From Gnetum montanum (lineage: Eukaryota > Streptophyta > Gnetopsida > Gnetales > Gnetaceae), in contig MNCI01026470.1 in the NCBI GenBank assembly GCA_015680685.1, positions 122,366 through 186,365 of the forward strand: a stretch of DNA of 64,000 nt, given 5' to 3'. Of this stretch, positions 21,331 through 31,259 are shown piece after piece. The translations under genes were made by a program, and so were the position numbers. The notes beneath the pieces were generated by a model, which did no database searches, was not told the origin of the DNA, and saw only the letters and a program-made list of their open reading frames with translations. Within the stretch, counting starts at the first letter, position 1, and each line of letters begins with the position of its first letter.

Positions 21331-23652
21331 ATGTCTTGTGCACATAACATTAGTGATTTATCTAGTGGTGAAACTCTTCACTGGCAAACTAATATTATAT
21401 ATAGCAAGATAGAATGGAGAGATCATCCTAGGCATGATGACATATGCCAAAGAATGTAATGCTCATATCATCAACGCAACTACCTATACGGTTATCAGAC
21501 TCATGCAACTCAATGTCCATATATGGAGATGTCTCATGAAGAATGTGAACCTTTGTTATCAATGCGAAGCTTAGCAAACATTCAGGAGGCTATTAGAATC
21601 CCCAAAAAGCATCAATGGGATAGTTGTATCAAATGAATCAAAATGGAGTATATTCTTAGGTTTAGAGGAGGCTATAATTCCGATTTACAATAGTATTTAA
21701 AAGCCTTCCATGATGCATGTGCCTTACAGAACATTGACAACATGTGGAAAAAGTTAAAAATTTTTCCCCTAACACTCGTCGATCAAGCTATCGTGTGGTA
21801 TCAATCATTAAAACCTAATTCTATTAAGCATTGGTCCATGATGTTAGAATTGTTCAATGACAAGTAACAGACTTACACTAGGGTGTCCCAGTTATAGAAA
21901 AAGATCTAGGAATGTAACAAATAGAATATGAGCCCTTGGATTTGGCCTTGGATCATTATTACTCCTTATTGCATAAATGTCCAAGTCATGGCTTTTCCTA
22001 GGAAGAACAACTTCACCACATCATAGATGAGCTTTAGACCCAAACATGAGAGACCCTTGGAATATATGCTAAGGGTCAATTATATGAATTAGAAGGCCAT
22101 TGAATTTTAAGGCTAATTTAGTGGTTTTCTAAAGAAGAAGGGGAGTTGTGTAAACAACAAAGTTTGGAAAACCACCAATAGAAATCAATGTTTGTAACAA
22201 AAATGGTCACTAACAAGGATAAGGAAACTTTCCATAGGGAGATGTCCCAACCTCATTTGTCAATACAACAATTGATTGAAGAATTCCATGCAAGGTCAAA
22301 TAGAATGTCCACATGGCTTCAGGATAGTGCTTTGTCATACGCCAAGCCCACTAAAGTGAGTGTGGCACAACACAGTCTGAGTGAAGAATCTCAACATAAA
22401 GGAACCAATCACAATACAAGCGAGATGAAAGGCCAACAAGACAAACACATTGTTATTGACAACAAGGTAGATAGCTTCATTAGAAACATGGATGAGGAAT
22501 GTGGCCTTTTCCTTTATGATCATTTGAAGGGATGATGCCTAATATTATTACATCTACAAGAGCATTGGATTTCTGTGCTAAATCTAAAGTTTTCATACTA
22601 GCAAAAGCTTAGTAGAATACCTTTCTATCCACATGGTTATGGTACATCCTATAACCACATGGGTAGGAACCATCCTTAGCCTTATGGTCAACCTCAACCA
22701 CAGTGGAAACCATCATAGTCATGAGGAAGAAAATCATCGACTTTTCAGCTCATGTGGGTACTATGTTGAATAGCCTGTTTCATTAACAAGTTTTCATTCA
22801 TCATCATCTTCTTCACCGTACACATACCACTCACTTGAACACCATCGCTATGTGCCATCTCCCATGTTGTCACAACTGCATGGCATGCATTCTTTTTCAT
22901 CTTTATCAAGCTCTCATGTTTTTCCCCTTCACATGTCATCACCCATTTCGAAGGGTTCAGCACAACATCTTTTACAGCCACAAGTGGCTATTTGTGCAGC
23001 AATAGTGTGTACCAATGATCAATTAGATGGAAACCCTTTATGACAACACAAACATTCCTTCTTTAGGATGATTCACACTAAAAAACATAAAGGCCAAACA
23101 TCACCCACTATATCTACTACTCCTGCACAAGAGCAACCTAGTGATGTGTCCCTTCCTTTGGATCTATGTCATTCTATACATTCACCAAAGTCACTGGTTA
23201 TCTCTACTTCTATTTTGACCACTACCGTGAATTTCGATTTTATGTTGAGACAACAGAATCCATGCATGCCATCAAGTTGTCATGACCTCAGTTGGATGCT
23301 AGGAATCTTTCAAGCTATCCCATTTTCCACACTGGCATACCAACCCAACCCTTATGCCATATGTGTGACACCACCAAGAAGCATGCCCTATACCATGTAT
23401 CCACAATGCATGGACCCTTTTGCTAGTTCGTATCATCCTCCAATGCCTAGTCCTTGGGGCCAGCTTCATCTTTATCTACGAACTCATCCTCCCTTTTCCA
23501 TTTTTTTTGTTTTTTCTTTTGTTTCTATTTTTGTTTTTGTTTTTTTGTTTCGATTTATTTTGTTTATCACTCGTAAATGTTTTCAATCAATAAGTGAGTT
23601 TTCCTTTGGTCCACTTGGGGTGGGTATTTGTTCCTATGTTGTTCCAACATAA
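21331..23652 (+). pseudogene. gag: gag of A
   Basis: From ATG 21331 (MSCAHNISDLSSGETLHW). Capsid core YLKAFHDACALQNIDNMWKK then LKIFPLTLVDQAIVWYQSLK (about 21700-21830). A linker (22188-22535 open) and a decayed knuckle follow: DEECGLFLYDHLKG has lost its second Cys. The Pro-rich tail (23068-23500, for example HPPMPSPWGQ) is next, and then a T-rich run that keeps the last frame open artificially. Frame breaks and stops occur between the pieces. The length (about 2.2 kb) matches gag of G. Confidence 0.85.
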
Positions 23653-25279
23653 ATGTTTAATTGTGTGAACAGTGAGTCCACGTTATCCATCCATCTGCTT
23701 AATTTTAAGGTTTTCCTCTATTTTGTAAGGATGGAGCCCCTTTTTCTAATCAAAATATAACAAATCTATGGCTTGGTATCCTCCACCCTAAAGAAGGATT
23801 CAAAGGAATTCAAAAGGGTGTGAATTCAACGGGATTTGACACATTTGTACTGAGTTATTTCCTTGAACACGTGGATGTTGTCATTAGTTTTCTACCATTC
23901 CACTACCAAACACCTCTAGGAAGTTGAACCCGTTAAAGATGTCTTTACATGGTGTGGTTCCCATCGAAAAATAAGAGAGAGAGATGAAAAAGCAAAAAAA
24001 AAAAAACCCAATATGGAAAAAAACAAAAAAAATTGATGGGAATTTAAAGCACACCCTTTAGAAGAAATAATGGAGTATTGACTACAAGCACTAGTTATGG
24101 AACTATAATGACATCTATCCATGCCAAATGGTTCCCTCTAACTAAGGTCCTTCCACACTTCTTGTTACTCTTTTCTTCTTTTCGGTGGGATGGTAGTTGG
24201 TTTCTGAGAACACCCATGTTTCCCAAGAGGATGGAATGGTCAGGTGTATTGATGAAAGATTACTGGATGTGCTTGTTTTTGGTTTGGATTCGGGATGGTT
24301 GTTGTCAAGTCACCTTAACCACTAAACACACAAGGCCCTTCATACGACCTCCATATCAGGAGTCCATTCTGTGTTCTCTCTTTCCACCATGCTTTCCATT
24401 CCTCACCTCACTATTCATTTTGTTTTCATTTATGATTTGAATGTACATAGTTATAATTCTCTACTGATGATGTAACATGTACCAGTCACATTTAATGCCC
24501 TAGGTGCCTACATACACCTTCTGGCATGGTTATGCAAGGGAATCATGGGCATGCGCCTACCATGGGGAGGACCTACTTGTGTAACTTTTGTGCCTTTTAC
24601 TTATTTTTCCATACTGCCCGATTTATGCACCTTCCACTTTTCCCTAACCATATACCCTCTTCACTTTTGTGCATTATTCATTTCCCTCACATTATCCTAA
24701 TGATATTTTCAGGTTCCTAATGTTTGGGTACCTTCAACTCTTTTCTTCTTACCCTTGTATTATTCTCCCTTTGTTAGATTGCTAGTTGAGCATTTTTCTA
24801 GGCACTCTCATATCGAGACCCAATATCGGAGCCATAAAATCTATATATACGACACTTAGTCACAATTCCAAATTTATTTCTAGTGATTTATGCTCTGCAT
24901 GCCCTTCGTCCACATGCTATGTCTTGTTCGCTCTCACTTAGTTTTCCATGTTGTTGCTCTTGTTTGTCCTTGGAGTATCCATCTTAGTGTTGGGGAGGGG
25001 GGGATTATTGTGTTCACCTAATATCACATTTTTTCAAAAATTGCTATCACCCAAAAGGTATTCTAAGGGTAAATAAGGAATACACTAAGATAAATCAAAG
25101 CTAATTAAATTAAATAAACATTTCCCACCATGCCAAAGATACTTTTTACATATCCCTAAGTGCCTTAACTCTGTAATCTAACATGGCCATAATGTACGTT
25201 GAAGGTTGACTAAGGTATAGATGAGTAACATGATCAATACAAGAATCTCGTAGTAACCTAATGTTTTGTGTAATTACAG
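23653..25279 (+). mobile_element. A spacer and ORF2 leader
   Basis: Noncoding, homologous to the F/G spacer and to the region after pol in B. Shared marks: AACAGTGAGTCCACG (23668), TCTAACTAAGG (24136), ACCATGGGGAGGACCTACTT (24558). Internal promoter at 24812-24849. Intron-like segment 25069-25279 (AAGG/GTAAATAAGG to TTACAG). No gene supported. Confidence 0.7.
24812..24849 (+). promoter_or_regulatory. Internal promoter of A: CCAATATCGG words and TATA
   Basis: CATATCGAGACCCAATATCGG precedes CTATATATA at 24841-24849. The word type is that of A's own LTR. Confidence 0.55.
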
Positions 25280-28100
25280 ATGGCCCCCAAACAAGCAACC
25301 CAAGGTGATCCATCATAGAGATTGAGCAAATGCCCTTGAGAAAACTAAGGTCAAACTAGCTAGCAAAGGCCACCAATTGAACAGGAGGCATAGTCATTTA
25401 GCATCCATCAAGAAGCCCCTACTGAAGCTCAATCTGTGCAGGTAGAGGTAGCACCTCAAGTGTAAGCACAACGACTCATGTTTTCACTAGAATTCCTTGT
25501 AGCCATTCAGACATGTTCCACGTTGTCCTTGATCATCGTGAAAATGAACTTCGAGCCATTCATGGAGTTCGCCCCTTAGTTAGTAAGGACATAATTGCAA
25601 GCATCTCCATTTTGGCCAATTTTTTCTGAAAATGCAAAATGGTACCTTGGGAAGACCTATTCTTTTGGCATGGTAGAGAAGAAGGTACCACTATAACAAT
25701 TGGTGGGGTCACAGTCTCTTATTTTTTCAAGGTAATCGCTAAAGCCTTAAATTTTCCAAATGTTGGAGCACAATTTCTGGTTCTATCGACCTGACCTAAT
25801 CTGGAGAGTCATAAGCTATGGTTGAAACGTGCTTTTGATGATGAGAATAAGTCACATAATAGGCTGAGCCTAGAAGAGAATACCTATTTTAAAATTGGGA
25901 CATATCATTTATTTCCAACAAAGGGGCTCAATCGTATGTCCACCTATGTGGCTCGGGGATGTGTAGTGTTAATGGGAAAATTTCAAGCCAACATTCCCAA
26001 ATTATACTTCATGGAGATTGAGTGGTGGTTTGAAGAGGCGAAGATGGGGAAGCTCACCTTTTCATTTCCCTATCTAATTTGGAAACTATGTCAACATGCT
26101 GGAATCCTTAGTTATACCAATGATGTATCTTGCAAGGCTCAAAATGCTTCTTTTGTAGAACAGCTCAAACCAGCACCATCGAGAAAAGATCTCAGAGAGG
26201 AGGAAGAATAAGAAGAGTAGCAACCAAAGTAGGGATATATCGTAGAACTAAGGCAACAATTCAAATAGCTTAGGCACCAGTTGGCATAGGCCAAGCAGTA
26301 GTAGGAAGCAGGACCCAGCCATAGACTATAGTCTGAACAACCATCATCGCCATCTCAACCACCTCAGTAGTAGCCACCAAGTTATGATTATAGGCCTACA
26401 CTTAGCCATCTCCAATAGATCTTAGACCTTGTGAGCTTGGGAACACCTAATGAGTCAAGCCTCTTTCGAGTTCTTGATGATGCAGTCTAGCCCATGGTAT
26501 TTGCTGATCCTGCCACAGGGTAGGTTTCACTCTAGTTTGAACAAGAAGCGCATTGGTCACAACAAATCTTTGGGAACATTGCATCATTTCAAATAATGCT
26601 CAAAACTAGTGAAGGGGCCATAGTGGTAGTCATGCAACACCAAGATGTGGTGGGTGCAGTAGATGTTATCAAGGATCACATTAAAGAATCCTTTAACATT
26701 TTTGTTGTACCATCAACAGATCTCATAAGTGCATAGGATGCACGAACATTGGTTGGTCCCACCATGACTTTGGTTAAACATGAGGATGTGTTGGACAAAC
26801 TGCTATAGATAAGTTAGGTAATGAAATCCTTGTTCGACATCCCCATCAATGTCACTGCAGCACAGTCCAAACTAATTTTGACTAAAGGAAAACTTGTCAT
26901 CATTAAGCACAGGGTCAAGCATGCAGAGGTAGAAGCCCAAAGGCTTCATCAAGAGCTCGCAACCTTAAAGTAAAATAGGTGGGATCCATCTTCATTGATC
27001 CCACCTAAGATAATGGAGGCTTTCCAAACTGAGAAATTGGCTCAATTGATAGAAGAAAATAAAAAGCTAGCACAGGAAACAGAGCATGCGGTATGAGATG
27101 CTTCTACCACAAAAGCGTGAACCCATGCACATCTTAAGGCCTTTACCACTCTGCAAGAAGAAAATAAGAAAATAACTGTAGCAAATAATAAGTTGGCCAC
27201 CATTGAGTAGCAAAAGAATTTTTTAGAAGAAAATGTCCACCAACTAAGAGAGTAGCTGGTGTGGGTCAACCACAACATGAGTTGCGTTACCCAAGAAAAT
27301 TGAACCCTCTTTATTAATGAGGTATGCACTATCCAACAAAAGTCGATCATTGAAATAAGCCTATGGCTGAACATGGCCAAAAAGCATGAGCACCTCAAAG
27401 AGCACTTTCATGACTAGGTGGGAATGTACAAAGAAGTCATTGAAAAAGAAATTTGGATGGAAAAGGGCCATATAGATACTTTTGTGGCCCAACGATCCGA
27501 CTAGAGAAACATCTTGGATACATATGCCCTTGCTCACCAGGTAGAGGTTAAAGTCAGAATCTGCATATTGTTGATCTAAAAGAATACATGGAGTTGGCCA
27601 ATCTTTGATACACCAATGTGGCCATGTTGATAGCATGGCACTCACACAATGAGCTTTGGAGGTAGGTAGCCGCCACATATGCGTTGTATGAAAAGAAGGT
27701 TGTTGATCGTAAAGAAGCTCTTAACAAGCTAGCAGTAGCAACTGCAGAGTTGGAGGTAGTTAAGGCAAGCTACCATGGATAGAAAGATGTAGCTATAGAC
27801 CTAGCCAGATGATTTGCTAATTATCAAGAGTTGAGAGATAAGGCCAAGGAATTTGAAGAGTAGAGACAATAGTTTATGGCTTGGTATGTAAAAGTCAATC
27901 AAATTTTTTTACAACTACCGTGCTCATGGGATGTGCCAGTTCCCTCACACATCAAATCGTCTCCATGGATTGTGCATGATCCCAGAATAGAGGAGGAGAA
28001 ATTTCAATCACTGCTACATCATCACAAGCCTCTAAAACCAAAAGAAAAAGGCAAAGAAAAGGAGATTGTGGAAGAGCCACCACCTCCTGGCACAACGTAG
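25280..28100 (+). pseudogene. ORF2 of A (globular domain plus long coiled coil)
   Basis: ATG 25280 (MAPKQATQGDPS) to the TAG at 28098-28100, about 940 codons. Globular core YFKIGTYHLFPTKGLNRMST with LMGKFQANIPKLYFMEI and LTFSFPYLIWKLCQHAGIL (25822-26211, open). A Gln/Pro linker, the GAIVVVMQHQDVVGAVDV segment (26600-26670) and the coiled coil (about 26760-27860) follow. The C-terminal signature VNQIFLQLPCSWDVPVPSHI then WIVHDPRIEEEK is at 27890-28010, with a Lys/Glu/Pro tail. Stops are mainly TAG. Most complete single example of ORF2 outside B. Function unknown. Confidence 0.85.
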
Positions 28101-28272
28101 TGACTTCATCATTCTTCCTTTTGTACTTAATTTTGATTCTTGTAATGTGTCGTCATTCTATTCTAATAAAACACCATTGCCATGCAATGATTGTCTTGTT
28201 AGTTAATAATCCCATACCTTTCACCATTTTTTACGAAACTCAAGGATGAGTTTTCATTTAGTCATGGGGGTA

Positions 28273-29071
28273 TGATGAGTTGTTAGAAGTGATATCAGGG
28301 TTCTAATATCATGGATTCGATATTGGGGGCAGTGGGAAAAGTTGGATATCCAATGTCATTTCTACCATACTCACCTATAAATATTACATCGGGGAGATAG
28401 AGAAGGGGGATGTAGAGTCAGTAGAGTTTTTCCAATTTTAGTCCAAGTGTATGCTCACAGTGTAATGTTTATGGTTGTACGACATCCTTATTTGGGTGCA
28501 ACGTACTTGGGCACATTACATGTTCAGCAATAAAGATTGAGATCATTTACATCATTGTAGCATTCACTTTACATTTGTGATTTCCTTAGATTAAGATTTT
28601 AATGTCTTTATTTATTGTGATCTCCAAGTAATGTTATTTACGTTCCCTGTCATTAAGTGGAATGAATATGACCAATTGCGAACACATAAGTGTATTGTCT
28701 AGTAACCCAGTAGTGATTAGCATTTGGTAATCCCAATGGCACTTACGTGAAGCCCAAGGTGTGTACGGACAATTGGGTTTGGATACTCATTTCCTTAGGT
28801 TAATATAGGATTTATTTCATATCCTTAGTTAATCAACTCCTTATTATCATTCCATAGTAGGAGTAGTGTTAAAACATTACATCATATACCTTACCTCAGA
28901 CTAAATCATATGTGACAACACTTCCACTAGTCTAACATGGGAAGACAATGAACAATGAAGCACAATAACTATCTTAAAACTCACAATTAGCTCATCCACA
29001 AAGAGTGACTAGATTGTGTATACGCACTCATATTCATATGGTTGGATGTAGGGGTACCTTGCCGCTCATCA
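28273..29071 (+). mobile_element. 3' LTR of A
   Basis: Starts after CATGGGGGTA, runs TGATGAGTTG to GCTCATCA, TATA at 28376-28383, followed by the target duplication GTAAC. Confidence 0.95.
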
Positions 29072-29389
29072 GTAACCTAACAACACTAACAAGATTTAGG
29101 ATGTGTACAAAAAGTTAGGACCATATGATCATTGCATAGGCTAGATTAGATTTACTTCTAGCACATAGGTTAAATTACATTAACATTTAATATTTTAATA
29201 TTTTAATAATATTATAGTTATGATCACAAAACATTAATCATACATCACAATTACAATATGCACCAAGGGTCACACTAATGTAACTAAAAAGAGAATGATT
29301 TATGATCATGTTTAATTATCTAGATACAACACTACTCTAGTTTATAAAATACAATCTTTCATGTGTGAATACTTGTGATTTATATGATT
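29072..29389 (+). mobile_element. D 5' LTR, second part
   Basis: Continues after A from the duplicated GTAAC: CTAACAACACTAAC, GGATGTGTACAAAAAGT (3' LTR: GGATGTATACAAAAAGT at 59941), down to CTTGTGATTTATATGATTGGG. The last bases of the LTR, the primer site and gag are deleted. Confidence 0.75.
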
Positions 29390-29429
29390 GGGCATAGGAT
29401 CTACTATGCTTCATAGAGTAGAGGGATGA

Positions 29430-29714
29430 GTGCAACCTAATATAAAGTAGTGTTGGAGCGATTGGCGGAAGTCAAGTAACTAATTTTGGAGGTCTTTAAT
29501 CTTCCAAAAGATATCTTAGCTACCCAATCGTAGTTGCTAGAGATAAGGGGTAAGCTATTGATCATGAATGTACATCTTGAGGAAGCCACCATTACTAATT
29601 GATAGTTGGCTACCAAGGTTGTAGAACTTAGAGCCCACTTGTTGGACTCTACAATTCTCAAGCTAGAGCTCACTAAAGATGAAGCGTTCCAACAACTTTA
29701 GCACATATGTTAAG
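29430..29714 (+). pseudogene. ORF2 of D, coiled-coil fragment 1
   Basis: LAEVK-LILEVFNLPKDILATQS aligns with IGQLMMSLFDIPQDVIAIQS of F's coiled coil, followed by KVVELRAHLLDSTILKLELT. Interrupted at TTAAG by the insertion of C; continues at 47649. Confidence 0.8.
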
Positions 29715-29965
29715 TGATGAGGACATCACCTAGCTTATGTCTAATTCTCAATGTATTTATCCATAAATGTTTGTGTGTTGTTGTGTTTGTATTTTTGTGT
29801 TGTTTTATTGATGATGATCTTAGGGTATTTTGACATGTTTGGGAGTGTTTTGGAACTATTTTGATGAGTTTAAGAGGTTCCAGGGGCTATGGGGACTTGT
29901 TTGAAGGTGTTCGGAGGTTCCAAACCTCAAAATAAGCATTTTAATTTTGGCCCTAGTAGGCTCCA
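29715..29965 (+). mobile_element. 5' LTR remnant of C
   Basis: Matches the first 240 bp or so of the 3' LTR (46822-47064), including TTGTGTGTTGTTGTGTTT and GGGAGTGTTTTGGAACTATT. Ends at GGCCCTAG and then runs straight into gag, so promoter words, TATA and primer site are lost. Confidence 0.9.
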
Positions 29966-30211
29966 AGAAAGACTACTCCAAGAATGAAAAGGTTCAAGGA
30001 AATGGCTATGCATCCAAACTTCAATGCTTCAATTGTGGTGAAAAGGGACATAAACAATGGGAGTGCAAAAAGAAAAAGATCTCTAAAAGTAAAGAACTTT
30101 AGACCTTGAAAAAATAAGAATCCTCCAATGAAGGTAATCTTCATGTACCAATGATGAAATATATCATCAAAATTAATTCTTGCACTTTTTATGGGAAATG
30201 TTAATGCTAAT
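29966..30211 (+). pseudogene. gag: gag of C, nucleocapsid fragment
   Basis: Knuckle CFNCGEKGHKQWEC at 30025-30066 is a canonical CX2CX4HX4C, unlike the CX2CX3HX4C of the Athila-type elements. A Lys-rich stretch follows. The frame reads through VNAN at the B insertion point and continues as EDPRRKILFG at 43540, so B landed inside an intact gag-protease junction. The capsid part is deleted. Confidence 0.85.
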
Positions 30212-31104
30212 TGATAAGTCGTTGTTGGTTGGTTGGTAGACAAGGCCTCGTCGATGCTTCTCTCCTTGTGTCAATGAGGCCCTATCGACATAGTGTTTGT
30301 CCATCACCTATAAATATGCACCTAATAGCTACATTTATGGAAATCTAAATTTTATAATCAATGAAGCTCTTACATTTTTTCTATTCTAAAGTTAGAATTT
30401 TTTCCCTCGAGTGCTCATAGCAGTAGTCATTAAGTGTAAGTATCTTTATTCAAGCATTGTTGTACTTGAGCGCGACAATGTGTGCAGCAATAAAGAAGAG
30501 CTTTCTAATAAACCTTGCAGCACTTTGGATAGATTAGATATTTTATTTATGCATTTACTATTTTCAATTATTTATTAAATGTCTCAATTAATTATCAATT
30601 ATCTTCCACTTACTATGTTAGATAAGTAATTAAGTTAGATAGATTACATACATAAGTATGACTGCTTTGAGTGTAACATGTGTTTGCGTGGTAATCCCAA
30701 CAGCGTTATCACTTGGTACACCTAGTAGCATAGCATTTGGTCACCCAACAATGGATATGTGGGTTTAGGATGTGTATAGAAAGTGGAAATGGATACTTAT
30801 ATTAGGATTAGTTAAATGATTAGTTAATTAGTTAATTTAGATTAGTTAAGTAAATTACTTATATCTACATTTGAGCACTAACTTATAAAACATAAAAAAT
30901 GATAAAAATCGAATGCCTTAGTTACACTTAATCATACCAACAAATGTCATAAGTGTAATTGGGAAGATAATAACTGACCTTAAGGCTAGATTCACATCCT
31001 AAAAGGTCTAGTGGAAATGATAAAGTCCATGAAATTCAACCAAATCATGCATGAATGCTTTGTGATTCGTATGGTTGGGTATAGGGGTACCTTGTCACTC
31101 ATCA
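30212..31104 (+). mobile_element. 5' LTR of B
   Basis: TGATAAGTCG to TCACTCATCA. Word pair AAGGCCTCGTCGATGC and GTCAATGAGGCC at 30242-30287, TATA (TATAAATA) at 30309-30316. The downstream part, with GGTAATCCCAACAGCG and GGGGTACCTTG, is shared with the family. Confidence 0.95.
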
Positions 31105-31125
31105 TTGGCATTGTTGTTGTGAAAC
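31105..31125 (+). promoter_or_regulatory. Primer-binding site of B (decayed tRNA-Asp type)
   Basis: TTGGCATTGTTGTTGTGAAA against TGGCGCCGTTGCCGGGGA. Six positions differ: four C-to-T or G-to-A changes at CpG-containing steps, plus two others. Confidence 0.75.
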
Positions 31126-31259
31126 TTTGTTTGTGGAATGTGTGCTATTTAGGTTTAAGTGAATACCATTATATTGTTGTACACAGCTAAAGGTCAATAT
31201 CATTCCCACTATACATAAAATTATAAAAGCACACTGACAATTTCATTTTGTTTTATAAA

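Larger units (their letters stand above)
20395..29071 (+). mobile_element. Element A: complete pol-less Athila-type retrotransposon, TSD GTAAC
   Basis: 8677 bp. LTRs at 20395-21208 (814 bp) and 28273-29071 (799 bp) flank primer site, gag (21331-23652), spacer with internal promoter, ORF2 (25280-28100) and a purine tract (CATGGGGGTA, 28263-28272). The target duplication GTAAC is perfect (20390-20394 and 29072-29076). No protease, RT, RNase H or integrase is present, yet A has both LTRs and a target duplication. It was therefore mobilised with enzymes supplied in trans, or lost pol afterwards; the shared lack of pol in E, F and G favours the first. Confidence 0.95.
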
